Shown here: one piece after another, positions 53,819-64,000 of the stretch | How positions within the stretch are numbered: the first letter of the stretch is position 1 | Layout of the letters: every line of letters begins with the position of its first letter | DNA from: Pseudo-nitzschia pungens | Taxonomy: Eukaryota; Bacillariophyta; Bacillariophyceae; Bacillariales; Bacillariaceae | DNA length: 64,000 bases | Direction of reading: 5' to 3' | NCBI GenBank assembly: GCA_037355855.1 | Contig: CM074758.1 | Span: 5,057,001 to 5,121,000 of the forward strand | Position numbers and translations under genes: made by a program | The notes under the pieces: model-generated | What the model saw: the letters and a program-made list of their open reading frames with translations, nothing else | Database searches by the model: none | What the model was told of the DNA's origin: nothing

Positions 53819-55760
53819 ATTTCTTTCGAAACCGAGAAGAAACCGATGTCGTTTCCGCACGGTTACGGTACTGTGGTGGTAAGGTTACCTACCTACCTAC
53901 CTACCCACGCGATGTCAATGTCAACTACAGAAAACCTTACTTCGCGTTGAAAAGCCACGAAGGGTTGTGTCTTGCGCAACTGGTGATCAACACGTTTGCT
54001 ACTACCGGTACCGTACGTGTAGTCCGTCTTCTCGGAACAATGAGTTTCTACGATTCATAGCAGTAAATACTAGTACTAGTACTACTACTACTACTAATGT
54101 TAAAATGCGAGACAAAAATACAGCAACTACAAAATTAATTACTAATACTGCTGTACGGTACGAGTACCTGAGGACTGTTGAAGACTGTAATTCGAAACTG
54201 CACACTATAAATAAGATTTACTATTGAATGCGAACTCCATCGCTCATTGCATTCCAAAGATTGACGGCAACCTTTCTGAAATTAGAATCCTCTCTGGGCA
54301 GCGACAGCAGGAGCTCCTCTCACGACGAATACGAATATACGAATACGAAGAGAGCAACAGCAACAGCAACCGCAACAAGAGCGAGAACAAGAGCGAGAAC
54401 AAGAGCGAGAACAAGAGCGAGAACAACAACAGCGACAGCGACAGCAGCAAGAACACGAGCATGCTGAGCAAGACAACGAATCAATCCATCGGCGGCCGAC
54501 TCTTCCCATGATTCCGATTGGTGCCGCAAACCGCCGGACGCCGAGTGGATCGTGACCAATGGTCATTTCCTCGACGAAAACCGTCCGTGCGGTAATTACA
54601 ATGTTTCCATTAGTATTATTATTATTATTATTACTACTACTGCTAGTTTGAATCGAATGATACTACCGCCGTCATTCAACACGTGCGAACATAACTACCG
54701 GTAATTACGTGTAGGACGAATCGATCCAAATCAAAAATATAGAAGCAGTACGGTACAGTACCGAAGTACAAAGTACTACCATTATCATCATCGTCGTCAT
54801 CATTCATCATCATCATTCATCGTCATCATTCATCGTCATCATAATCATTCATTCATCATTCATTCATCATCATTCATTATCATCATTCATCGTCACGACG
54901 AGCTTTGTGCAGTATTACAAAGCAAATTCAATCAATAGCAAATTGTTGAGCTCCTCGCATACTCTTACTCGTAACTTACCCATCGTGGTGCGCAATGATT
55001 GTCGTCCCAAAACGCATCGACGAGTTCCCGGTGGTGATCCCGTCCGACTCGATCCCGGCAAACTCCCGCCCCGTATCACGCGAAAGACGTGACATCCGCA
55101 AACCCGCATCCGGCTCCGGGGGTGGCACGGCATCCCGAACCGAACCGAACCGAACCGAACCCAACCCGGGATCCGTGCGGGACCCAGTCTGCCTCGGCGG
55201 CAAGAACGTTGGGCTCCTCCTCGGGTTTCGTTTCGAACGGTTGTTCTCGCCCGCCGTACTTTTCTCGTCGATCCGATCCGATCCGATCCGATCCGATGCG
55301 ATGCGATGCGATGCGATGCGATGCGATCCGATGCGATGCGGGGATGGAGCACGGCGTGGAACGCACCTCTCGGGGTGTTCCTTCCTCGCGCTCCAAAAAG
55401 TAAGTTTGCTTGCGCGAAACCGGTAAACCGACTGATACAGTAAGTTACTACTGATAGCTAGCGGGTCTGTTCAACGAACGAACGAACGAACGAACGAATG
55501 AATCCATCGCCCGCGAAGAACGGAACGGGTTCTTGTTGTTCTTCAAGCACCTTCCCGGCTTGGTCCGCGGTGTAATTACGGTAACCTTATCGCTTGCTTC
55601 CTTGCTGGATCGAGAAGACACGTCACGTAACGTAACGTCACGTCGATGGCGGGGTGAGTGAGTTCCCCGCTGGATTGGTCGGCTCGTTTTTTTTTTTTTT
55701 TTCCCGCTCCGTCGGAGTACTCCGGGTTCTGTCTGCTTAAGTAATATTCCATCGAATCTG
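53819..55760. other. Intergenic with microsatellites
   Basis: Features seen: ACCTACCTACCTACC (53888-53905), ACTAGTACTAGTACTACTAC (54070-54090), AGCGAGAACA repeats (54370-54425), CATTCATCATCATTCATC repeats (54785-54895), GAACCGAACCGAACC (55138-55160), GATCCGATCC then GATGCGATGC pentamers (55270-55340), ACGAACGA (55475-55497) and a T run (55688-55703). A plus-strand frame at 54995-55426 (MIVVPKRIDEFPVVIPSDSI) is open but half its length is pentamer repeat; I do not call it a gene. Confidence 0.6.
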
Positions 55761-55803
55761 CTATTTAAAGGCTGCTCCGGTAAAATGTAATGACAATAAG
55801 CAT

Positions 55804-55912
55804 TATACTACCTGCAGTCCAAAATACCGTATCGATGACTCTTATGTGAGCGTTCAAAAATCGTGTATCGTTAAGAGTCATCGATACAGTATTTTGGACC
55901 AGAGGTAGTATA
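55804..55912. repeat. Hairpin, copy 1 (41-bp arms)
   Basis: Arms 55804-55844 and 55872-55912 pair at 37 of 41 positions around a 27-base loop (TGTGAGCGTTCAAAAATCGT...). The whole ~215-bp neighbourhood from GTCTGCTTAAGTAATATTCC is repeated at 56020-56240. Confidence 0.88.
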
Positions 55913-56092
55913 ATATATAACCTTACCGTACATTTACTCGTAACCTTAAACAATCGAAAAAAGGAGGAGGTCTATTCTAATTCTCGGTTCGATGGGGTGG
56001 CACATACAATGTTTGTTGATGTCTGCTTAAGTAATATTCCATAGAATCTGCTATTTAAAGCTGCTCCGGTAAAATGTAATGACAATAAGCAT

Positions 56093-56201
56093 TATACTAC
56101 CTGCAGTCCAAAATACCGTATCGATGACTCTTATGTGAGCGTTCAAAAATCGTGTATCGTTAAGAGTCATCGATACAGTATTTTGGACCAGAGGTAGTAT
56201 A
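56093..56201. repeat. Hairpin, copy 2
   Basis: Arms 56093-56133 and 56161-56201, same sequence as copy 1 in arms and loop. The duplicated unit is nearly identical, so the duplication is recent. Confidence 0.88.
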
Positions 56202-56252
56202 ATATATAACCTTACCGTACATTTACTCGTAACCTTAAAAGCCTTACGGTAC

Positions 56253-56348
56253 TACAAAATTCCTATCAGCTGTCCCCTGGTTCTGCATCCCCAACTACGG
56301 TACTCGTTTCTACGGAAGCCGGGGGACAGCTGATAGGAATTTTGTATT
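56253..56348. repeat. Small foldback ACAAAATTCCTATCAGCTGTCCCC family
   Basis: Inverted arms of ~24 bp: ACAAAATTCCTATCAGCTGT then CCCC, and GGGGGACAGCTGATAGGAAT then TTTGT, around ~45 bp. Related copies are at 59815-59883 and one arm at 47944-47975. MITE-like. Confidence 0.75.
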
Positions 56349-56568
56349 AAGGTTACGTACGAGTACTTGTACGTTATGGTTGTATTTACGGTTGTGCTTC
56401 GTAATTAACCTCACCAAGAAGCATCTTCCTCCGAGCGAACAACAACCTCAACAACCCCAACAGAAACAGCACACAGCACACAGCATAGACGAACACAAAC
56501 GCCGTGAGTTCCGTCATTGAACAACAAAAGAAACCACAAAACATCCACATCCAAAACCGACCAGCACA

Positions 56569-57639
56569 ATGAAGATGCACGACATTGGCGTCTCCAAAAT
56601 AACCGCGGTGTTATTGATTTTGGTTTCGGTTCTTAACATCGCGCTTTTTTCATTCCGAGCACCGGCTTTCTTTTCGAAGGACGCAACAGCAACACAAAGC
56701 AAGTCCCAGCAAACGCCGGCTGTCATATCCGACGAGAGCAACATCATTGTCATGGTGATGGGACAGAAGAATTATTTCCCCCTGTGGCTAGATCGTCTCG
56801 AAAAGATGAATGCAAGGCTCACGTTTATTTTTGCGTCCTACGACGAGGAGATTCGCGACGATGATGCAATGGTGACCGGTTTCACTGGGTCGTTGGATTT
56901 TTACAACATGTACATTCCCAGTACGAGGTGGGAAGAGGGGAGGACCTTGCAGGGAGAGAAAGCCATCGAATTGGAAGTGCGTCGCGGGAAACAGTTTGAC
57001 TGGTGGTTCTTTCTCGACGACGATATCAGACTCCATTGCGAAGCCCCCTTGTCTACCGAAAACGAAGGCTGTTGGCAGCATGTCTTTGACGTTCTCAACA
57101 GCAAGGATTTGGCGAGCAAAATAACAGCCGTCAATATTAGGCAGGATATTGGCCAGAAAATGACAGCCGTGAGCAACTACGATATGAACTTTGCTGCGTA
57201 CAAGAGGGAATACCTTAGGTACATCCTTCCATACGGAGTGACACCACAAGACGGGAGTGCTTGGATGAGCGCCGTGTTGATTTTTTGTCAGATGCGAGAA
57301 TGCATGCCGTCATCAGCATACTGGCCGCCACACATGCAGCTCGAGAATCCCGATCATCGGCCCTACGAGAGGGGCTTTGACTGGGACATAATGTTGTACA
57401 TGCTGAGGGTCAACTTTGGCGGTCACCTCGATCACTGTTTGAAAATGAAGGACAACATGCGACTGGTTGAACACGGAATCTTTAAAACGCCACTCGCGGA
57501 CAACATGGAAGAGCTACAGGCATTCATTCCGGATCCACAATTCAACAAGCCTTCTTGCGCATCCCTGGCAGAACGATTCGAGCGGTGGGAGATTGGTGTG
57601 AAACAAAGAATGTACAACCGAGATATGTTGCCTGCATGA
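56569..57639 (+). CDS. Type II membrane protein, glycosyltransferase-like
   Basis: 356 residues, ATG at 56569, ends TGA. A short basic N terminus is followed by one hydrophobic segment (residues ~11-30, TAVLLILVSVLNIALFSF) and a Ser/Thr/Gln stem, the layout of Golgi type II enzymes. The globular part starts near residue 58 (NIIVMVMGQKNYFPLWLDRL). The motif DWWFFLDDDIRLHCEAPLS (near residue 145) resembles the DXD metal/nucleotide-sugar site of glycosyltransferases. Further landmarks are NYDMNFAAYKREYLRYILPY, RPYERGFDWDIMLYML and HLDHCLKMKDNMRLVEHGIF. The specific family is not recognised and activity is inferred only from layout and the DDD motif. No intron is seen. Confidence 0.65.
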   Translation: MKMHDIGVSKITAVLLILVSVLNIALFSFRAPAFFSKDATATQSKSQQTPAVISDESNIIVMVMGQKNYFPLWLDRLEKMNARLTFIFASYDEEIRDDDAMVTGFTGSLDFYNMYIPSTRWEEGRTLQGEKAIELEVRRGKQFDWWFFLDDDIRLHCEAPLSTENEGCWQHVFDVLNSKDLASKITAVNIRQDIGQKMTAVSNYDMNFAAYKREYLRYILPYGVTPQDGSAWMSAVLIFCQMRECMPSSAYWPPHMQLENPDHRPYERGFDWDIMLYMLRVNFGGHLDHCLKMKDNMRLVEHGIFKTPLADNMEELQAFIPDPQFNKPSCASLAERFERWEIGVKQRMYNRDMLPA

Positions 57640-57734
57640 GTAACTGTACCGTATAATACCAATAGCTGGTCGGAGAGCGACAGGATCCTATTCGATTGCA
57701 TTCGTAGCGAGTGTTTGAGTCGCCCCCCCGGGGG

Positions 57735-57948
57735 GCATCGCGCGTGCTGCCGCTGTGGTTGCAATGGTTGCAATGGTGGTTGCTGGGAATCCCGACCCAC
57801 CGCAAACGGAATCAAATGGTTCGACGAAAACTGGGGATTGGCATATTGGTGGTGGTGGTGGTTGTTTTGGTGATAATGGTTGCTGACGTGATGGTGATAA
57901 TGGTTGTTGACGTGATGGTGATAATGGTTGTGGCGTGAATGTGGATGT
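57735..57948 (-). pseudogene. Duplicated fragment of the HMG-box gene 3' end
   Basis: Shares CGACCCACCGCAAACG, GAATCAAATGGTTCGACGAA, GGGGATTGGCATATTGGTGG and GACGTGATGGTGATAATGGT with 61180-61345, in the same order and orientation, with a ~20-bp gap near 57800 relative to the gene. It lies 3.4 kb from the parent. Too short to code. Confidence 0.85.
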
Positions 57949-58937
57949 ATTTTTTAATTTAAAAAAATACTTAATAGTTTATTCACGTAACCGTACCGGT
58001 AAGATTTTATGACTCACTCTACTCGCACGGAGATTTTAAAATTATTAGTGGAGTTGGTGTAAGTGATTATTATCCTTAACTTCAATCAATGATGTTTACA
58101 ACGGAACTTTAACTTCCTTACGAAGTGGAAGAGTGTTGTGAGAAACCGGGTTTTGGTAAAAACAGGAGCGGTCGGAAATAGAACAACGTGCGCACCGCGC
58201 GACAGGTTAAGTTTTTTCAAAATGATACGTATGAACTTACCGTAACTTACATACTACAGTACATATATCAACGTGTGATTTACGTGTTATTAATATGTAG
58301 AACGAGATAAGTAACGTTCATGAAAAAAATCTCCACGATAGGGGGAACCGAGAAACTAAAACCGGGAAACTAAAAATAGTTGTTTTTGGTTCACGTAATT
58401 AATTAATTACGTACGTAATTAATTAATTACGTACGTAATTAATATTACGTACGATTGGATTTAATTACGTACGATTGGATTTAATTACGTACGATTGCAG
58501 TTAATTACGTACGATTGAAGATTAATTACGTAACTATGTGGCTTAAATAGGTAAAGTAGCCAATTTAATGACGCAATAATAATTTAAACGTGCCCTTTAT
58601 CAATGTAAAAAATAAGCCTTTTATTAAAGCCTCCAAATTGCTTCAATTTGATGACAAGGACGATCTTAGAAACTTACCGTTGTACTGCAGAAACGCCCGT
58701 TTAAGTAGCGCTAATTAAGTACGTAAATAAGCCGAGTAATAAATGCTCCCCTAAGTGACGATTATAGCCTCTGCGTGTGGCGATTGAAGCCCCTTTAAAT
58801 GGTGATGGATCTATAAGTGACGCTTATAGCCCCTTTCATTGGGGCTCATAGCCTCTTTCAGTGGCGCTGATAGCCCCTTTTAGTGGGACTGCCCCTCTCA
58901 GTGACGCTGATAGCCCATCTTAAAAGTGTCTATGCAC

Positions 58938-59110
58938 GCTGTATTATCGACGCGTTGCTGCTTGCTGCTGCTTGCTGTCCTCCCCCTGTATTATCGAGGC
59001 GACGCATTGTTGCTTGCTGTCCCCCCCGTACTAGATTTTTTTTCTACATATATCCCTGTACAATTTGTACTGGAAAATCGAATTTTTTGATTGGCTCATT
59101 CACTCAGCGA
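58938..59110 (+). repeat. Minisatellite remnant with core, in foldback element
   Basis: Two to three units (TATTATCGACGCGTTGCTGC) followed directly by the ~80-bp core (59032-59109, CTGTACAATTTGTACTGG to GGCTCATTCACTCAGC). Unlike elsewhere, nothing of the array follows the core. Confidence 0.9.
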
Positions 59111-59332
59111 AGTAAAGTGCCCTGAACCCTACCTCACGGTAAGGTTACCTTACCAGTAAAGGCGCCATTTAAAGTGACGCTGACAGCCCCCGAACATAAA
59201 CCAGTTGGGATCTTAGTAAGTGGCTATCAGCGGCACTTTAAATGGCGCGTACGTACAGGTAACCTTACTCAGCTCCGGCAGAGTGACTTCTAGGGTGACT
59301 TCTTGCGCCACTTAAAGGGGCTTATCTTACAG

Positions 59333-59645
59333 CAGCAACGCGTCGATAATACAGGGGACAGCAAGCAGCAACGCGTCGATAATACAGGGGACAGCAAGCA
59401 GCAACGCGTCGATATACAACGCGTGGATAATACAGGGGACAGCAAGCAGCAACGCGTCGATAATACAACGCGTCGATAATACAGGGGACAGCAAGCAGCA
59501 ACGCGTCGATATACGATATACAACGCGTCGATAATACAGGGGGGGACAGCAAGCAGCGAGCAGCAGCAACGCGTCGATAATAATACAGGGGGGGGGACAG
59601 CAAGCAGCAACGCGTCGATAATACAGGGGGGACAGCAAGCAGCAG
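59333..59645 (-). repeat. Minisatellite array, inverted, in foldback element
   Basis: Seven to eight units in the opposite orientation to 58938-59035, several shortened to ACGCGTCGATAATACAGG plus GGACAGCAAGCAGCA with only four G. No core. Confidence 0.9.
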
Positions 59646-60876
59646 CTGCGCGTTAAATCACTAGAGCTGAGTACCGTACCGTACGAATAAGTGGCTGTCA
59701 GCGCCACTTTAAACGGCGCGATTTAAAGCAGGAATTGACGGTAAGATTACGTACGAATAAGTGGCTGTCAGCGCCATTTAAAGTGGCGCTAGTGCAAGTA
59801 ACCTTAATTAACCTTACTACAAAATTCTTATCAGCTGTCCCCCGGTTCTAGGGACAGCTGATACCGGTAGGAATTCTGTAGTAGCGGCACTTTTTAAAAG
59901 GCGGGTATGTATACATCGTCCTTGTCATCAAATTAAAGGAATTTGGAGGCCTTAATACAAGGCTTAAGTACAAATTGATACAAGGCTTATTCAAATTATT
60001 AGTGTGTCGTTAATTTGGCTGCTTTACCTATTTAATATTAGTACGTACATACCGAATAAGTGGCTATCAGCGACACTTTGAATGGCGCGTATACCTTATA
60101 CGTCTATAGTACGAAGTAATAGCCTAAGCGCTACATTGATAGGCTTGAGTACATTTTTTAATATTATTATCGAGCTTATTTAATTTTGATATAACCCACT
60201 TAAGAGCTTAATTGTGAAATCGTGCGTAATTAAATCCAATCGTACGTAATTAAATCCAATCGTACGTAATTAAATCCAATCGTACGTAATATTAATTACG
60301 TACGTAATTAATTAATTACGTACGTAATTAATTAATTACGTACGTAATTTTAATTAATTACGTAAAAAACCCCAATTTTTAGTTTCCCGGTTCCCCCTTT
60401 TTTAAAATTTGAATCGTGGCGATTTTTTCATGAACGTTAAGATTACTTATCTCGTTCTACGTATTAATACGTAAATCACACGTTGATATATGTAGTATGT
60501 ACGGTAAGTTCATAAGTATCATTTTGAAAAAACTTAACCTGTCACGCGGTGCGCACGTTTTTCTATTTCCCACCGCTCCAGAGATTGATTGTTGTTGATG
60601 GGTAACTTACCGGTAGAGCTGGTAAATTAGGATTTCAACGCTTAAACACAAAGTCATTCTTTTTCATGAAAAAAGATACCGGTACAGTATTTTTGTTACT
60701 ACTACATTATTTTTGATGAGATTGTATTGTAGTAATCTTATTGTATTTATTCATTGTTGCCGCGGGTTGCGTGCTTGCTTGCATGCATGCGGAGTAGTAG
60801 TGGTAGTAGTAGTGGTAGTGGTAGTAGTAGTGCAGCGAGCTAAGATTACTCTTACCGCTGGCTGCTTGCTTGCTTG

Positions 60877-61580
60877 CTAGTAGTGAAATCGTTCGTTGTC
60901 GTCTTTCGCGTTGGCGTTCCCCCTTCCCGCCAAAAAGGCCTCCGCTCGATCGCTGGTCATGCACGCGAAAGCGTAACCAATCCGAAAGCGACGCTCGATC
61001 CCCGTGGCCGGATCCCTCAGCACCAATTCCGTTCCGGGTGGAAGCAAAGGCGGTGACGCCGCCGCCGCCGCCGACGACGACGACAACGATGACGGTGGTG
61101 GCACTGGCACGAACCCGGGGTTTTCTTCTCGTCCCGACGGAAAGGACGACAGCGCGCGCTGCTTCGGTTGGAACAATGGTTGGGAATTCGAATTCCGACC
61201 CACCGCAAACGAGGTGCGTGCAACGGTGTCGGCGTGAGGAATCAAATGGTTCGACGAAAACGGGGGATTGGCATATTGGTGGTGGTTGTGGTTGTGGTTG
61301 TGGTGGTGGTTGTTGACGTGATGGTGATAATGGTTGTGGCGTGAATGTGGATGTGGATGTGGATGTGAATTTGGATTTGGATGCGAATTTGGATGCGAAG
61401 GGTGGTGCGGCGCGGGAGGCGGAGTCGGTGGCGGCGGGAGGAACGAACGGTGTGGGTTTGGATGGGGGTTTGGGTTTGGATGGGGAGGCAACCCGTGCGG
61501 TGGGAAACGGAGCCCGCGGCTAAGGGGGGTGCGGTCGGAAAGTGCGGCGGCGGAAGAAGCTTTCTCGTGAAATGGCAGTG

Positions 61581-61620
<40 letters not shown>

Positions 61621-64000
61621 TTGTTGTTGCTGCTGTTGTTGCTGCTGTTGTTGGTGTTGCTGCTGTTGTTGGTGTTGCTGCTGTTGCTGCTGTTGGTGTT
61701 GCTGTTGCGCCGCATCGGAAGCCGCGGTCGGGGTCGGAGCGGCGGTCGAAATCGCGGTCGGAGCGGGAGTCGCACCACCCGCGGCGGGCGAGAGAGGCAC
61801 GGCAGCGACGACCCGCGCCACGAGAGGGGCAGCGGTCGACGTCGGTGTCGGTGTCGACGAGGACGACGAGCGATGGGCGGGATCGGGAGCAGGGGCGGGA
61901 GCGGAGGAGCGGTTTCGTGACGGTGGCAGGGGCAGTCTGGCGTGCGTCGGGGGCGGGAGCATCGGGATCGGGATGGTGGGGGGAGACGAAGATACGAGCG
62001 ACGAAAGGGTGGATTCTCCCCCTTTCTGTTGCTGGGATGTCGAGTGCGTGCTTTCGGAGGAAGCACGGCCGTCACCAACACCGGCAAGCGGAAGACCGGT
62101 CCCCGGAGGGTCTCGATCCATCTCGTGGTGGTTGGCATTGCGGCCGTTTCCGGTGCGAGCGGGATCTTTCGAATTCCGGTCCGAGTCCGGTTTCGACTCC
62201 GGCTCCGGCTCCGGCTTCGAATCATCCCTCATCGTGCCGGCTACCGTTTTTTGATCGCGATCCCTGTCACGCTCGTTGTCGCCATTGCTGCTGTCCTTGC
62301 TGCTATCCTCGCTGCTGTCGTCTTCGTCGTCGTCGTCGCCGCTTCCCGACCACGAGGAGCAGCAGCTGGTTCTGCCGTAGCACGACGAAATCCCCGGAGA
62401 CTCGTTGTTCACCTCCCGGAAGCCCGGACAAGGATGGTGGCAACCATTCGGATCGGGATCCGCAATGGCAGTCGCATTCGGAGTCGGATCGATGTTGGCC
62501 GCGGTTGCGGTTGCGGTTGCGGCTGCGGATTCCGAATGCGTCGTTGTTCGCGTTCCGTCTCTCGAACCCATCGGAGAGGAGATCGAGACGGTTCGAACGT
62601 GGTTTCGGACGGGGGACGAAGGTTCCGAGGACGAACCATTGCTATTGCCCGAGTCTTTGTGTCCGTGTTCGTGTTCGTGTCCGGGTCCGCGTTCTCCTTC
62701 TTCTCTCTGCTGGTTCTGGCTCCCGGTGGTGCGGGTGGTATTGGACAGCTGCCGCCGTCGAAAGAATTCCCCGCGCGGTGGCTGCTGCTGTTTTTGTTGC
62801 AGTTGCAGTTGTTGTTGATGATGATGTTGTTGATGATGTTGTTGATGAAAATGGTAGGTGACTCGATTGGGTGTTGCTGGCACTGGATATCCTCCGGCGC
62901 GATGTTGCAGCTGTTGCAGCTGTTGCGCACCTGCCAATGCCTGTGCTTGGGCCTCCGCCGGCGGATGAAGATGGGGATGAAGATGAAGATGGGGATGGTG
63001 ATGCGGATATGCGTAGTTGTGAGCAAGGGTTGGTAGTGGAACAGGAACAGCTCTGGCAGGTGACAACACGAGAGGTACCCGAGCCGGAGACGAAGAGGGA
63101 GGAGGAGGAGGAGGAACACCAAAGGCGGATCCCACGGAAACAATCGGCAACGAATAGGCATTCGGTTGGACGTGTGCGTGTGCTTGCAGTTGCGCTTGTG
63201 CTTGCGTTTGTGGTTGCGTTTGCGGGATGAAGCGAGATTGGGGTAACACCGTCTCGGGTTTGTGGGCAATCGAAAGTGGATCGGTTGCGTTTTGGTTTTG
63301 GTTTTGTCTTTCGTTTTTGCATTTGCATTTGTTGTCATTCTCGCATTCGCGTTCGCGTTCGCATTCGCATTCCTGTTGGTTCTCGTGTTTGCTAACTCCC
63401 TTGCCCATTCCCAGCTGCTTTCGCAATTGGTACTCGTCGTCGAGTTGGTCCCTGCGTTTCTTGGCGGACTTGTAGGCGATCATTTCGCGTCTGTATCGCT
63501 CGCGGTCGGCCTCGGCGCGGTCTTCGAGCTCGCGCTTTTCCGAGGGGGGCAATGCCCTCCATCCCTTGCCAATGATCTTGCCCAGCTCCTCGAACTTGTA
63601 CTTCTGTTTGTTCTTGGTGGAATTCTTGCTCTTGGTGGAATTCTTGCTCTTGTTCTTGCTCTTGTATTTGTTGCATGTTGATTCGGATGGATGGCTTCTG
63701 GCTAAGGTCTTGCTATCGCTATCGCTATCTAAATCTTTATCATTGTTCCTCGCCCCGTCCATATCCCCGTCGTTATCCTTGTCCTTTTCCTCGGCGTCCT
63801 TCTCCTTTTCGAAGCGGGCCAAGCACCGCTTTCGTTCCTCGCGAAAGAAGAGATTGTAGGCAGAGAGCGGACGCTTAGGAACCACCAGCGGCGGTGCAAT
63901 AGCAACAGCAGCAATAGCAGTAGCAGAATCGACATATTTGGACGAGTCGACGATCTTTCTCGTTCTGCTGTTGCTGTTGCTGTTGCTACTATTTGTCCGG
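60877..64000 (-). CDS. HMG-box protein with polyglutamine (5' end outside window)
   Basis: Open minus-strand frame of at least 1040 codons from the right edge to TAG at 60877. No ATG is visible before the HMG box, and the frame is open to 64000, so the start is beyond the window. The HMG box begins [20 protein letters not shown], is interrupted by ~75 residues of Lys/Asp/Ser-rich insert, and resumes [20 protein letters not shown], then [23 protein letters not shown] boxes bend DNA in the nucleus. The remainder is low complexity: Arg/Gln/Asn-rich, His/Pro repeats, a polyGln/His tract (about 45 residues, 61580-61715), His/Asn repeats near 61290, and a conserved-looking tail [20 protein letters not shown]. 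It could be an architectural chromatin protein or transcription regulator. Confidence 0.85.

Larger units (their letters stand above)
58166..60578. mobile_element. Non-autonomous foldback element with long TIRs
   Basis: Ends GAGCGGT(C/G)GGAAATAGAA as inverted repeats, flanked by CAG on both sides (58163-58165 and 60579-60581), compatible with a Harbinger-type 3-bp target. The inverted similarity extends several hundred bp: GTGCGCACCGCG, GACAGGTTAAGTTTTTTCAA, GAACGAGATAAGTAACGTTC on the left, and their complements at 60430-60560. Inner arms consist of TTAATTACGTACGATTGGAT repeats (58385-58530, 60230-60360). The centre has many GTGGCTGTCAGCGCCACTTT short palindromes and inserted minisatellite. 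No transposase frame. Confidence 0.78.

Noticed and set aside
54995..55426. A 143-codon plus-strand frame
   Set aside because: The start looks plausible, but the second half is GATCC/GATGC pentamer repeat and the opposite strand is equally open.
61542..62861. A 439-codon plus-strand open frame opposite the HMG gene
   Set aside because: It is the antisense of the polyQ and Arg/Gln-rich low-complexity region; composition ([14 protein letters not shown]) is explained by the repeats and no motif is present.

Overview
The window looks like nuclear DNA of a pennate diatom (stramenopile). The evidence is a set of CoDi-type Ty1/copia elements with a DSQ protease motif, a PIF/Harbinger-like DDE transposase of diatom type, short GT-AG introns (63 and 72 bp), moderate GC content, low-complexity Asn/Asp/Gln-rich host proteins and abundant microsatellites. 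No bacterial operon structure, Shine-Dalgarno sites or CRISPR arrays are present. The species cannot be fixed from sequence reading alone.

Positions 1-42222 are almost entirely nested mobile DNA. The insertion order can be read from target-site duplications (TSDs). A minus-strand Ty1/copia element (copia A) is split in its gag gene by a very large terminal-inverted-repeat (TIR) element at 1305-31324 (TSD TG; removing the insert restores the gag frame). The arms of that element are arrays of tandem repeats, including a ~181-bp satellite in inverted orientation, and its middle is a G-run minisatellite. Inside it sit a Ty3/gypsy element (5833-17530, TSD GTGCT, LTRs with one visible mismatch) and an 8.3-kb Harbinger-like DNA transposon (19864-28155, likely TSD CAG) with a transposase and several accessory genes. 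The gypsy pol gene is itself split by a second, smaller copy of the same TIR family (6230-12070, TSD AT; removal restores the pol frame). To the right lie a broken gene with a GCR1_C-like segment, then a complete Ty1/copia element (copia B, 32775-42222, TSD GTTTG). The 5' LTR of copia B is interrupted by a gag-only LTR element (32918-35957, TSD ATCAT).

Positions 42223-64000 hold the host genes, spaced by repeats: an AMMECR1-domain gene (42728-43834), an acyltransferase-3 family membrane protein (52211-53818), a type II membrane protein with a DDD motif that looks like a glycosyltransferase (56569-57639), and an HMG-box gene on the minus strand that runs off the right edge (60877-64000). Between them are foldback elements, a truncated second copy of the gag-only LTR element (48061-49709), a head-to-head 146-bp satellite, two tandem copies of a hairpin, and a duplicated scrap of the HMG gene.

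The points most worth following are these: the TIR-element family with satellite arms; a recurring minisatellite plus ~80-bp core module found at several unrelated sites; a copia element whose primer-binding site is perfectly complementary to its own LTR (possible self-priming); and three mobile-element reading frames that are each interrupted by exactly one in-frame TGA.
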